Counted from the stretch's first letter, positions 20,084 to 29,027 are shown. The stretch is 64,000 bases of DNA from Sphingomonas sp. So64.6b (GCF_014171475.1 NZ_CP048817.1:3286001-3350000); one strand, 5' to 3'. The notes: generated by a model not told the origin, from the letters alone. Numbers and translations: made by a program.

Positions 20084-20802
20084 TTGCCGTCGGGCGTCAT
20101 TGAGCGCTGCACGGCACCCTTTTCATCGAGGAAGTCGATCGAGGCTTTGCCGTCCTGCGCCACCTTCATCAGGATGCGCGGGCGGCCCATCGCATCGTTA
20201 AGCATAACCGCGGATTCCCGGTCGCGGGTCTTGCCGACATACAGGCGCTGGCGGCCGAACGTGCCGTCGGCCTGGACCTTTTGCAGCGCGGCGGTCTTGG
20301 CCGGCCCGTCGGGCATCTTGGTGATACGCTCCGCTAGGTCGAAATCAAGCGCCTCGCCCGGCCGGTCGTTGACGATCATCGCCGCCCAGCGCCGCCCGTC
20401 ATATTCGCTTTGGGTCAGCTGGATGACCTGGTCCTGCTCATACTGGTCGAAGCTCAGATGACCGCCGCCCGAAACCTTGCCGTCCTTGCCCTTCTCGCCA
20501 CTGAAGACCAGCCCGCCATTTTCGGTGCCTTCATTGTTGAAGAAGATCATGCCCGCGCCGCGATTGCCGCTGGGGTGAGGGCGTTCCTTGCCATGGAAGA
20601 TGATGCCCGGCGCGCGGCTGGTGTTGGACACGACCAGGCGCAACGTGCCGTCATCCTCGCGGACATTGATGCGCTTCACGTCGATTTCGTCGAACACCAT
20701 TTTTTGCGGCTTGGTGTCGGCCGACGCGCTGGTGCCGATGGCAAAGGCCATCGCGGCGGTCAGCACGCCCGAATAGATGAGCAGGAGCTTGTTGGCGTTC
20801 AT
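20080..20802 (-). CDS. Exported protein of unknown family (copy 1)
   Basis: I do not recognise this 240-residue protein. It has a signal peptide (about 1-28). The core has an N-terminal segment FDEIDVKRINVREDDGTLRL followed by a LVVSNTSRAPG-type stretch, then FDQYEQDQV and a C-terminal LMKVAQDGKASIDFLDEKG-type beta hairpin. The same order of motifs is found in the protein encoded at 46440, so the two are paralogues. It is placed between the two amidohydrolase modules with a four-base overlap to module 1 and a 17-base gap to module 2; a role as an accessory or scaffold of those enzymes is possible. Ribosome binding site CGGAGA, six bases from the ATG. Confidence 0.85.
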   Translation of the reverse strand: MNANKLLLIYSGVLTAAMAFAIGTSASADTKPQKMVFDEIDVKRINVREDDGTLRLVVSNTSRAPGIIFHGKERPHPSGNRGAGMIFFNNEGTENGGLVFSGEKGKDGKVSGGGHLSFDQYEQDQVIQLTQSEYDGRRWAAMIVNDRPGEALDFDLAERITKMPDGPAKTAALQKVQADGTFGRQRLYVGKTRDRESAVMLNDAMGRPRILMKVAQDGKASIDFLDEKGAVQRSMTPDGK

Positions 20803-20819
20803 CGATCGTCTCCGTTGAT

Positions 20820-22082
20820 TCAGCGTTGCTTGAGGGCGGGAAGATAGCGGTCGCGAAGTTGCGTGGCGCGTGACGTCATCGGCTGGTCGACGCCGCCGAT
20901 CAGCACCGCGACGGGGCGGGCTGTCGTCTCGAGTGGATCGCCGTCCCAGATCACCACATCGCCGTCCTTGCCCGGTTCAAGCGAGCCGATACGGTCGGCA
21001 AGACCGAAGATGCGCGCCGGGTTGATCGTCACGGCGGCAAGGCCCGCCTGCCAGGGCAGGCCGTTGGCGACGGCATTGCCGGCATTGTAGCGCATTTCGC
21101 GCTCGCGGTGATTGCCATTGCCCTGGATCGCGATCGTCACCCCGGCTTCGGCCAGCCGCCGGGCATTGCCGAGGGTGGCACCGAGCAGTTCGAACGAGGC
21201 CGGGCTATTCTCGATCGGCGTGATCAGTACCGGCACCCTGGCAGCGGCGATCTCGCGCGCGACGCGCCAGCCCTCGCCCGCGCCGGCGAGGATGATCTTC
21301 ACCCGCTCTTCGTGCGCCATGGCCAGCGCGTCGCGAATATCCGAAGCGCGGTTGACGCTGACCAGCAACGGCATCCGTCCCTCGACCACCGGCACGAGCG
21401 CTTCGAGATCGGCATGCGACAGCGAATAGGTCCGCGTCTCGCCGCGATCATAAGCGGCACGGCGCGCCATGAAGTCGCGCACTTCGCCAAACACCGCATG
21501 CAGCGCAACGAGTTCCCCTGCACGCGCGCCACCGGCGCGTTCGGCGCCGCCATCGCCCATTTCGAGGATCATCGCCACGCCGCGCTTGCGCAGCATCGGC
21601 GCACCGCCGAGCGAGACCGCCGCCGCTTGTCCCGCGAACAGCAGTTCGCGGTTGGGCGCGTCGTCATAGACCGGCGTCGCGATCGCGCTGGTGATGCCGC
21701 CAAGCCGTGCCACCGGGATCAGTATCGAATCCGGATTGAGCCCGTACCCCGCATCGAACGCGGCGCTGATCTCGCTATTATGACTGCCGCGATCGTCGCT
21801 CGCCGCGACGAAGCGAACCTCGATCAAGCCAAGCGCAGTGCCTGACGCGACCAGCCCGGGCGTGACGATCCGGCCCGCCGCATCGATGATCCGCGCGCCG
21901 GCCGGCACCGGCGTATCGGCGCCGACCGAGACGATCCGGCCGTCACGGACGATTACCGTACCGCGTGCCAGCTCGCCCTGCGGTCCCATGGTGACGACAC
22001 GCCCACCGGTAATCGCCACGGTTTCGGCGGCGGCCGGCGCGGCCATGCCGAGCGCTGCGATGGCGGTCAGGATGCGGATCAT
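20820..22082 (-). CDS. Degenerate amidohydrolase (metal ligands lost), exported, module 2
   Basis: A 420-residue protein with a signal peptide (about 1-19). The start at 22082 is fixed by the four-base overlap with the intact amidohydrolase gene; the longer in-frame extension lies inside that gene. The scaffold follows the protein encoded at 17427 throughout, and again the metal ligands are missing: Gly81-Thr-Ala83 at the HxH site, then SVNRASD, AGAGEGW and IQGNGN at the later positions. That the same loss is seen twice, each time beside an intact partner, argues for a conserved non-catalytic subunit rather than decay. Confidence 0.88.
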   Translation of the reverse strand: MIRILTAIAALGMAAPAAAETVAITGGRVVTMGPQGELARGTVIVRDGRIVSVGADTPVPAGARIIDAAGRIVTPGLVASGTALGLIEVRFVAASDDRGSHNSEISAAFDAGYGLNPDSILIPVARLGGITSAIATPVYDDAPNRELLFAGQAAAVSLGGAPMLRKRGVAMILEMGDGGAERAGGARAGELVALHAVFGEVRDFMARRAAYDRGETRTYSLSHADLEALVPVVEGRMPLLVSVNRASDIRDALAMAHEERVKIILAGAGEGWRVAREIAAARVPVLITPIENSPASFELLGATLGNARRLAEAGVTIAIQGNGNHREREMRYNAGNAVANGLPWQAGLAAVTINPARIFGLADRIGSLEPGKDGDVVIWDGDPLETTARPVAVLIGGVDQPMTSRATQLRDRYLPALKQR

Positions 22083-23491
22083 CGGGCAAATTCCTGTCCG
22101 GGCTGGCCGAGCAGGAAATCGGATGGACCCTGATAACGGGGGTCGGCCCGGTCCCAGGCCAGCGCGCCGTCGATCCAGGTTTTTTCGGCGACCGCATAGA
22201 CGCTGAAAGGATCGGCACTCCACAACACGATATCCGCCATCTTGCCTGGCTCGAGCGAGCCGGTGCGATCGGCGATGCCCATCGCTCTGGCTGGATTGGC
22301 GGTGACCCATTTGATCGCCTGGCCACGCGTGATCGACATCCCGGCATGGTTCGCCGCGGTCATCGCGATCGCCGCTTCCTGATTGAGCCGCTGAATCAGC
22401 AGGCCATCGTCGGAATGGATGATCGCGCAGCCCCCTGCCGCGTCGATCATCGGCGCATTCTCCTCGATCCCGTCGAGCGATTCCATCTTCGCGCCCCAGC
22501 TATTTGCCCAGGTCGCGACGCAAATACCCTCTTTCGCCAGCAACGGCGCGATCTTGTAGGCTTCGTTGGCGTGATGGAACGCGGTGATCCTGAAGCCGAA
22601 TTCCCTGGCGATATCGATCATCACCGCCATCTCGTCGGCGCGGTAGCAATGATTCTGCACGAGGATCTCGCCCTTGAGCACGCCGGCCAGCGTTTCCAGC
22701 TGCAGGTCGCGTTTGGGCGGTTCGCCGGCCTTGCCGCCCTTTTCCCATTTCTCCCAGCGCCGCATATAGTCGGCAGCGTCGATCCACGCCTTGCGATAGC
22801 CCGCGACATTGCCCATCCGCGTCATCGGCGCGCGGCCCTTGCCGCCGTAAACGCGTTTGGGATTCTCCCCGCACGCGATCTTCAGGCCGTAGGGCGCGCC
22901 GGGGAACTTCATCGCCTGGGTGGTCACCGCGGGCACATTCTTCAACGTGACCGAACGTCCGCCGAACAGGTTTGCCGATCCGGGCAGAATCAGCAGCGAG
23001 GTGACGCCCCCGCCACGGGCCAGCCGGAACTTCGGATCCTGCGGCCAGACCGAATGTTCGGCCCACACCTCCGCGGTGTTCGGCGCACTCGCCTCATTAC
23101 CATCCTCGTGCGAGGGCACGCTCGGCGAAGGATAGACACCGAGATGCGAATGCGCATCGATTATCCCCGGCGTGACCCATTTGCCGTGCCCATCGATGCG
23201 TTGATATCCATCGGGCACTGTCAGTGCCGCGCCGACCGCCTCGATCTTGCCATCGCGGACCAACACCGTGCCGCTGGCGATCTCCTCGCCCGTGCCGGTC
23301 AGGATCGACGCGCCGACGATCGCCAGCGGCGCCTGTGGCAAAGGGCGATAGGTCGAAGGAAAGGCGCCGCCATCGGCGAAATCCTGCGCCACCGCCATAT
23401 AGCTCGCGCCCAGCAGCATCGCGGCGCACGCGACCCAGGCGGCACTACCGGCGAATTTCCTGAAGTCCCGCCCCCCGAAGTTCACGCGCAT
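22079..23491 (-). CDS. Intact amidohydrolase, exported, module 2
   Basis: A 470-residue protein. The start at 23491 follows GGAGGAA by six bases; the much longer open frame upstream is on the other strand of the aminotransferase and is not used. It has a signal peptide (about 1-36, ending MAVAQ). The metal site is intact: His114-x-His116, QNHCYR, AFHHANEA and IHSDD, all as in the protein encoded at 18689, of which it is a paralogue; unlike that one it has no lipobox. First gene of the minus-strand operon that runs to the RidA gene. Confidence 0.9.
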   Translation of the reverse strand: MRVNFGGRDFRKFAGSAAWVACAAMLLGASYMAVAQDFADGGAFPSTYRPLPQAPLAIVGASILTGTGEEIASGTVLVRDGKIEAVGAALTVPDGYQRIDGHGKWVTPGIIDAHSHLGVYPSPSVPSHEDGNEASAPNTAEVWAEHSVWPQDPKFRLARGGGVTSLLILPGSANLFGGRSVTLKNVPAVTTQAMKFPGAPYGLKIACGENPKRVYGGKGRAPMTRMGNVAGYRKAWIDAADYMRRWEKWEKGGKAGEPPKRDLQLETLAGVLKGEILVQNHCYRADEMAVMIDIAREFGFRITAFHHANEAYKIAPLLAKEGICVATWANSWGAKMESLDGIEENAPMIDAAGGCAIIHSDDGLLIQRLNQEAAIAMTAANHAGMSITRGQAIKWVTANPARAMGIADRTGSLEPGKMADIVLWSADPFSVYAVAEKTWIDGALAWDRADPRYQGPSDFLLGQPGQEFAR

Positions 23492-23534
23492 GTTCGATTC
23501 CTCCGCCCATAGCGAATGAGCGGCGGGGCGGCGA

Positions 23535-23577
23535 AATCCGCCACTCGCAATTTCGCATCGCCCGGGTGGCGGATTTG
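23535..23577. promoter_or_regulatory. 11-bp inverted repeat between the amidohydrolase and aminotransferase genes
   Basis: AAATCCGCCAC (23535-23545) and GTGGCGGATTT (23567-23577) are perfect inverted copies separated by 21 bases, so their centres are 32 bases (three helical turns) apart. This 153-base gap must hold the promoters of both divergent operons, so a regulator binding both arms could control them together. No regulator gene is adjacent. Confidence 0.5.
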
Positions 23578-23609
23578 CCCGCGCGGCGCATCGTCTCAGG
23601 CAGAGGGTA

Positions 23610-23627
23610 TCCGCTCCCCCGAGCGGA
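23610..23627 (+). promoter_or_regulatory. Hairpin just upstream of the aminotransferase ribosome binding site
   Basis: TCCGCTC (23610-23616) pairs with GAGCGGA (23621-23627) around a CCCC loop, a perfect 7-bp stem. It ends three bases before the AGGGG ribosome binding site (23631-23635) and could affect translation of the aminotransferase. I could not fit it to a known riboswitch. Confidence 0.4.
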
Positions 23628-23644
23628 CCGAGGGGCTTGAACTT

Positions 23645-24844
23645 GTGAGTGAAATTCGCCTGGCGCGCCGTGCCGCAAAGCTTTCGACCAATTTTCCCGC
23701 GCCGCATTTTCCGTCGGAACTTGGCCCCGACGTCATTCCGTTCGATTCCGGCTTCGCCGCGCCGCAATTGCTTCCCGACCTGACCGAGTTCGCGCATGCA
23801 GCACTCAACACGCATCGCGCAGAGACGCTGCAATATTCGCCGACCCATGGTCAGCCCGAACTGCGCGGCTGGCTGGCCGGGCTGATGAACGAGGACGGTT
23901 GCGCGCTCACCCCCGATCACTTGCTGATCGTCAACGGCGCGAAGCATGGGCTCGAGCTGATCTGCAAGCTGTTGCTTGACGAAGGCGACGCGATCGTCGT
24001 GACCGCGCCGACCTATTTCACCGCGATCCCCATCTTTCGCAGCTTCGGCGTCGAGTTCATCGAGATCGGGCAGGATGATGACGGTATCGACATCGCAGCA
24101 CTCGAAGTCGTGCTGGCGCAGCGCGTCGCGCAGGGCCAGGCACTGCCCAAGCTGATCTATAACGTCGCCGATTTCCATAACCCGACCGGCGCGACCATGC
24201 CGATCGAGCGGCGCAAGGCGCTGATCGACCTGGCCGAACGGCTCGGCATCTTCGTGGTGGAGGACACGCCCTATCGCCGCGTCCGGTTCGAGGGCGAGAC
24301 GATCGCTTCGCTCAAGGCGCTCGACCTGACCGGCAATGTCTTCCACCTCGGTACGTTTTCGAAGCTGGTTGCGCCGGGTCTGCGCATCGGCTGGGTCGCG
24401 GCCGACACAGCGTTGATCGCGCGGCTGATCCAGCTCAAAGCGGATGGCGGCTCCTCGCCGCTGGTCCAGCGCATCATCTACGAATTCGGCCGCTCCCCCG
24501 CCTTTGCGGCTCATATCGAGCGCGTGCAGTCGGTTTATCGCGAGCGGCGCGACCGGATCGTCGCGGCGGTGCGGCGAGAATTGCCCGACGCGGTGCTCGC
24601 CGTGCCGGAGGGCGGTTATTATGTCTGGTTGACCTTGCCGGCACAGGTTGATGGCGACGCGCTTGCCGCGGATGCGGCCGCACGTGGCGTCAACCTGATC
24701 CCCGGCAGCAAATTCTTCGCCAGCGGCGGCGATACGACCACGCCGCGCAACCATATCCGCTTGTCCTACAGCTATGCGACACCCGAACAGATTGACGAGG
24801 GCGTCCGTCGCCTCGCCATTTCCTATCGGACGATCGCCGGCTGA
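23645..24844 (+). CDS. PLP-dependent aminotransferase, 2-aminoadipate/LysN-like class I/II
   Basis: A 399-residue fold-type I aminotransferase. The GTG at 23645 is chosen because AGGGG lies nine bases upstream and the conserved protein begins directly after it; the 43 in-frame codons before look non-coding. The PLP lysine is in GTFSKLVAPGLRIGW, the cofactor-contacting NPTG in ADFHNPTGATM. It resembles the MocR-type aminotransferase domain without the GntR head, the 2-aminoadipate/valine-pyruvate-like group. It is the first gene of a plus-strand operon with an ABC importer, its stop overlapping the ATG of the ATPase gene by one base. Confidence 0.9.
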   Translation: MSEIRLARRAAKLSTNFPAPHFPSELGPDVIPFDSGFAAPQLLPDLTEFAHAALNTHRAETLQYSPTHGQPELRGWLAGLMNEDGCALTPDHLLIVNGAKHGLELICKLLLDEGDAIVVTAPTYFTAIPIFRSFGVEFIEIGQDDDGIDIAALEVVLAQRVAQGQALPKLIYNVADFHNPTGATMPIERRKALIDLAERLGIFVVEDTPYRRVRFEGETIASLKALDLTGNVFHLGTFSKLVAPGLRIGWVAADTALIARLIQLKADGGSSPLVQRIIYEFGRSPAFAAHIERVQSVYRERRDRIVAAVRRELPDAVLAVPEGGYYVWLTLPAQVDGDALAADAAARGVNLIPGSKFFASGGDTTTPRNHIRLSYSYATPEQIDEGVRRLAISYRTIAG

Positions 24845-25962
24845 TGACGCCCGCCGCGCCGCCCCTGGTCGAGTTCCGCAAGGTCGAAAAACGCTATCCC
24901 GGTGGCGCGAGAGCAGCGGTGAGCGGGCTCGACCTGATGGTGCGCAAGGGCGAATTTCTGACACTGCTCGGGCCGTCCGGCTCGGGCAAGACAACCACCC
25001 TGATGATGCTCGCCGGGTTCGAAACGCCCGATTCTGGCGATATCCTGCTCGACGGGCGCTCGCTGGCAAAGCTGCCGCCGCACAAGCGCAACATGGGCGT
25101 TGTGTTTCAGAATTATGCGTTGTTCCCGCACATGAGCGTGGCGCAAAACCTCGCCTTCCCGCTTGGTGTGCGCGGCATTCGCGGTGCGGAGGCAATGGCC
25201 AAGGTCGATGCGGCGCTGGCATTGGTGCGGCTCGATGGGCTCGGCCATCGTCGCCCCGACGCGCTCTCCGGCGGTCAGCGCCAGCGCGTCGCGCTCGCAC
25301 GCGCATTGATCTTTCAGCCCGATATCGTGTTGATGGACGAACCGCTTGGCGCGCTCGACCGGCAATTGCGCGAACGGCTGCAAAGCGAGATCAAGCGCAT
25401 CCAGCGCGCGCTCGGACTCACCATCGTCTATGTCACGCACGACCAGAGCGAGGCGCTGACCCTGTCGGACCGGATCGCGGTGTTCGCCGATGGATCGGTG
25501 CAGCAGGTCGACACGCCCGAGGCGATCTACGAACACCCCGCCAACGCCTTTGTCGCTGGCTTTGTCGGCGAGAATAACGGCCTGGCGGGGCAGCTTACCT
25601 CGCGTGCCGGCAACGAATGCGAGATCAGGCTCGATGGCGGGCAGACGATCCGCGCGACGCCGGTTGGCGATATCGCACCGGGTGCGCGGATCGTCGCGAC
25701 GATCCGGCCCGAACATGTCGAGACCGTCGGCCTGTCGCAGCTCTGCAACCGGATCGACGCACAGGTCGACGAACTGGTTTATCATGGCGATCACAGCCGC
25801 ATCCGCGCGACGCTCGCCGGGGGCGGCGTGCTGACCGTCCGCGCGCCGCGTCAGCCGGTGCTCGCGCCGACCGACAGTTTCGCGCTCGGCTGGTGCACCG
25901 ATCGCTGCTTCGCGTTTGCCGCCGAGGGCTGGACCAACGATCCGCTGGGGGAAGCCGGATGA
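24844..25962 (+). CDS. ABC importer ATP-binding protein (PotA-like)
   Basis: A 372-residue ATPase with Walker A GPSGSGKTT at about residues 40-48, the LSGGQRQRVALARAL signature, Walker B IVLMDEPLGALD and a C-terminal TOBE domain (about 280-370), the pattern of the polyamine/iron/thiamine importer group (PotA, FbpC). It energises the two permeases encoded at 27001 and 28206. Its stop overlaps the binding-protein gene start by four bases. Whether the cargo is a polyamine, an amino acid or a small peptide cannot be told. Confidence 0.92.
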   Translation: MTPAAPPLVEFRKVEKRYPGGARAAVSGLDLMVRKGEFLTLLGPSGSGKTTTLMMLAGFETPDSGDILLDGRSLAKLPPHKRNMGVVFQNYALFPHMSVAQNLAFPLGVRGIRGAEAMAKVDAALALVRLDGLGHRRPDALSGGQRQRVALARALIFQPDIVLMDEPLGALDRQLRERLQSEIKRIQRALGLTIVYVTHDQSEALTLSDRIAVFADGSVQQVDTPEAIYEHPANAFVAGFVGENNGLAGQLTSRAGNECEIRLDGGQTIRATPVGDIAPGARIVATIRPEHVETVGLSQLCNRIDAQVDELVYHGDHSRIRATLAGGGVLTVRAPRQPVLAPTDSFALGWCTDRCFAFAAEGWTNDPLGEAG

Positions 25963-27020
25963 GCTGGGGGAAAGGCATTATCGGCGCACTAGCGCTGGGC
26001 GCCACGCTGCTCGCCATCGCCTCATGCGGGCCGACCTCGACGGTGCGCCCGCTGACCATCGTCGGCTGGGGTGGATCCTCGCAGGACGCGCATCGCAAAG
26101 CCTATTGGACATCCTTCACCAAATCGACCGGCGTGGCGTTGCGCGAGGACACCTGGCACGGCGGCGTCGGCGTGATCCGCACCAAGGTGATCGGCGGCGA
26201 TTCGAGCTGGGACATCGTCCAGGTCGAAACCGAGGACCTGATCCTCGGCTGCGAGGAAGGCCTGTTCCAGCCGCTCGACTGGGCCAAGCTCGGCGGGCGC
26301 CGCGCCTTTATTCCGACCGCGGTGCATGACTGCGGCGTCGGCGCGATGCTGTGGTCCTATCTGATCGGCTACGATGGCGACCGCATCAAGGGCAAGGGGC
26401 CGCAAAGCTGGGCCGATTTCTGGGATATGAAGCGTTTCCCGGGCAAGCGCGGCATGCGCAAGACGCCCAAATATACGCTCGAATTCGCACTGATGGCGGA
26501 CGGCGTATCGCCGGCACAAGTCTATGCCACATTGCGCACGCCCGCCGGCGTCGACCGCGCCTTTCGCAAGCTCGACCAGCTCAAGCCGCAGATCATCTGG
26601 TGGTCGTCGATCTCGCAGGTACCCGACCTGCTCGGCTCGGGCGAAGTGGCGATGTCGGTGACCAGCCCGGGCCGGCTGATCGTCGCCAATCGCACCGAAA
26701 AACGCCATTTCAAGGTCGACTGGCACCAGAATATCTACGCCGTCGATTATTGGGTGATCCTGAAGAACAGCCCGCGCCGCGAGGAAGCCAACGAACTGCT
26801 GCGCTACATGACGCGACCGGAGAACCAGATGCGGCTGGCGATGTTCATGCCGACCGGCCTGACCAGCATCGAGGCGAGCCGGCGGATCGACCCGGTCTAC
26901 AAGCGCGACACGCCGACCGACCCGGCCAACATGACCGATGCGCTGCAGCTCGACGGCGATTTCTGGGTCGAATATGGCGACCAGCTCACTCAGCGATTCA
27001 ATGCCTGGGTCGCGCGCTGA
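25959..27020 (+). CDS. ABC importer substrate-binding lipoprotein (PotD-like)
   Basis: A 353-residue periplasmic binding protein. The start overlaps the ATPase stop; the protein then has a lipoprotein signal with lipobox IASC (Cys23). The first strand LTIVGWGGSSQDAHRKAYW is typical of the spermidine/putrescine-binding family. It should deliver the ligand to the permeases on the outer face of the inner membrane. The family has been adapted to many ligands, and the flanking PLP enzymes point to an amino compound. Confidence 0.9.
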   Translation: MSWGKGIIGALALGATLLAIASCGPTSTVRPLTIVGWGGSSQDAHRKAYWTSFTKSTGVALREDTWHGGVGVIRTKVIGGDSSWDIVQVETEDLILGCEEGLFQPLDWAKLGGRRAFIPTAVHDCGVGAMLWSYLIGYDGDRIKGKGPQSWADFWDMKRFPGKRGMRKTPKYTLEFALMADGVSPAQVYATLRTPAGVDRAFRKLDQLKPQIIWWSSISQVPDLLGSGEVAMSVTSPGRLIVANRTEKRHFKVDWHQNIYAVDYWVILKNSPRREEANELLRYMTRPENQMRLAMFMPTGLTSIEASRRIDPVYKRDTPTDPANMTDALQLDGDFWVEYGDQLTQRFNAWVAR

Positions 27021-28209
27021 ACCCGCCGCCCGTGCGGCGAGGGTCAGACCGCGCTGGTGGATCGTCGCGCTGGTCGCGCCGTTATTGATCTTCCTGATCG
27101 CGACCTTCGTATTGCCGGTGGTGATGATGCTGTCGCGCGGCGTCAGCGATCCCGAACTGCCGCAAAGCTGGCCGCGAGCCGCCGTCGCGTTGCGACAATG
27201 GGACGGCGCGGGGCTGCCCAGCGATGCGCTCGCCCGGACCGTCGCCGGCGATATCGTCGCGGCGCGGCGTGCGGGCACGCTCAATCGCGTGGCCAACCGG
27301 CTCAATTACGACAGGGTTGGCTCGCGCAGCCTGCTCTATCTGACCTCGGCGCGGCTGGCGGCGGGCGCCAAGGTCGGCGGCTTGTCCGATCTCGCGGCGA
27401 TCGATCCGCGCTGGCGCGACCGCGCCTATTGGGGGGCGATGCGCCATGCGGCGGGGCCGAGCACGAGCTTCTACCTGCTCGCAGCGCTCGACCGGCGGAT
27501 CGACGCCGATGGCCGGCTGACCAAGGTACCTGCCGATCAGGCGGTGTTCGTCGATATCCTGCTGCGCACTTTCAAGATCAGCGCGGTGGTCGCGTTGCTT
27601 TGCGCCGCACTCGGTTATCCGGTCGCTTATCTGCTCGCGTCATTGCCCGACCGTAAGGCCAATCCGCTGCTCATCCTGGTGCTGCTGCCATTCTGGACCT
27701 CGGCACTGGTACGCACCACCGCCTGGGTCGTGCTGTTGCAGACCAATGGCGTGGTCAACGGGCTGCTCGAAGGGATCGGCCTGATCGATGCGCCGCGCCA
27801 GCTGCTCTACAACCGGGTCGGCGTCTATATCGCGATGACGCACGTCCTGCTGCCTTTCTTCATCCTGCCGTTGTACGGCGTGATGAAGGGTATCCAGCCA
27901 TCGGCGATGCGCGCCGCAAGCTCGCTCGGCGCGCCGCCGCTGACCGCATTCGCCAGGGTCTATCTGCCGCAGACCCTGCCCGGCGTGATGGCCGGCGCGA
28001 TTATCGTCTTCACGCTCGCGCTGGGTTATTATCTCACGCCCGCCCTGGTCGGCGGCGGCGCGGATCAGATGATCAGCGGGTCGATCGCCTTCTACACCAA
28101 CCAGTCGCTCAACTGGGGCATGGCGGCGGCGCTCAGCCTGTTGCTGCTGCTGCCGCTCACGCTGATGCTGTTCGCCGGGCGCACGCTGGCGCGGACGGTG
28201 CCGGCATGA
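27001..28209 (+). CDS. ABC importer permease 1 (PotB-like) with a large periplasmic insertion
   Basis: A 402-residue permease. The ATG at 27001 lies 20 bases inside the binding-protein gene. Membrane segment 1 is at about residues 18-40. A stretch of about 130 mostly polar residues (about 45-180) then intervenes before segment 2 at about 190, where ordinary PotB has a short loop. The core continues with five segments and the EAA-like loop ASSLGAPPLTAFARVYLPQTLPG. The insertion, on the periplasmic side, may contact the binding protein. Four-base overlap with permease 2. Confidence 0.9.
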   Translation: MPGSRAEPAARAARVRPRWWIVALVAPLLIFLIATFVLPVVMMLSRGVSDPELPQSWPRAAVALRQWDGAGLPSDALARTVAGDIVAARRAGTLNRVANRLNYDRVGSRSLLYLTSARLAAGAKVGGLSDLAAIDPRWRDRAYWGAMRHAAGPSTSFYLLAALDRRIDADGRLTKVPADQAVFVDILLRTFKISAVVALLCAALGYPVAYLLASLPDRKANPLLILVLLPFWTSALVRTTAWVVLLQTNGVVNGLLEGIGLIDAPRQLLYNRVGVYIAMTHVLLPFFILPLYGVMKGIQPSAMRAASSLGAPPLTAFARVYLPQTLPGVMAGAIIVFTLALGYYLTPALVGGGADQMISGSIAFYTNQSLNWGMAAALSLLLLLPLTLMLFAGRTLARTVPA

Positions 28210-29027
28210 GTGGTTATCGTTCGCCGGCCGACCGCGCGGGCCGCGCCGTGCTGATCGGCTTTTGCGCACTGGTCTTCGCTTTCCTGGTGCTGCCGATCCT
28301 CGCCGTGGTGCCGCTCTCGTTCAACCCGAGCGCCTTTCTCGTTTTCCCGGAGAGCGGTCTGTCGCTGCGCTGGTATCGTTCCCTGGCGGACTCGCCGCAC
28401 TGGACGCGCGCACTGATCAACAGCCTGTCGGTGGCCAGCGTGACCACGTTGATCGCGACCCCGCTCGGCACGCTCGCCGCGATCGGGCTGTCGGCGATGC
28501 GCTCGCGCGCCAAACCGATGATCGTCGCCCTGCTTACCGCGCCGATGGTCGTGCCGGTGGTGGTGGTGGCGATCGCGATCTATTTCCTGTTCGCGCCGCT
28601 TGGCCTGGTCAACAGCTTCACCGGGCTGGTCATTGCCCACACCGTGCTTGCCTTGCCTTTCGTGGTGATCGTCGTGCACGCCGCGCTGCAGGGTTTCGAT
28701 TATGAGCTGCTGCGCGCCGCGAGCAGCCTTGGCGCGCGCCCGGCGACCGCCTTGTTGCGCGTGCTCGCCCCGCTGATCGCGCCGGGCATCGGTGCCGGTG
28801 CGGTGTTCGCTTTCATGACCTCGTTCGACGAAGCGGTGATCGCCTTGTTCATCGCCGGCCCCGAACAGAAGACGCTGCCGATGCAGATGTTCGAAGGCGT
28901 TCGCGAACAGATCAGCCCGGCGATCACCGCCGCCGCCACCTTGCTGGTGATTGCATCGACCCTGTTGCTCGGTACCGCCGAGTTGCTGCGCCGTCGCAGC
29001 GACCGGCTGCGCACCGGACGGTCATGA
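28206..29027 (+). CDS. ABC importer permease 2 (PotC-like)
   Basis: A 273-residue permease with six membrane segments and the EAA loop AASSLGARPATALLRVLAPLIAPG near residue 172, the coupling site for the ATPase. Normal length for PotC. Overlaps permease 1 and the PLP enzyme gene by four bases each, so the whole group from 23645 to 30172 is one transcription and translation unit. Confidence 0.92.
   Translation: MSGYRSPADRAGRAVLIGFCALVFAFLVLPILAVVPLSFNPSAFLVFPESGLSLRWYRSLADSPHWTRALINSLSVASVTTLIATPLGTLAAIGLSAMRSRAKPMIVALLTAPMVVPVVVVAIAIYFLFAPLGLVNSFTGLVIAHTVLALPFVVIVVHAALQGFDYELLRAASSLGARPATALLRVLAPLIAPGIGAGAVFAFMTSFDEAVIALFIAGPEQKTLPMQMFEGVREQISPAITAAATLLVIASTLLLGTAELLRRRSDRLRTGRS

Noticed and set aside
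23492..23644. Riboswitch in front of the aminotransferase
   Set aside because: I compared the hairpins with glycine, SAM-II, SAH, TPP and mini-ykkC patterns from memory and none fits. Kept only as a hairpin and an inverted repeat.
22079..25306. 1075-residue reading of the amidohydrolase frame, as a fusion
   Set aside because: The extension lies opposite the aminotransferase and ATPase genes and has no domain. A ribosome binding site and a signal peptide mark the start at 23491.
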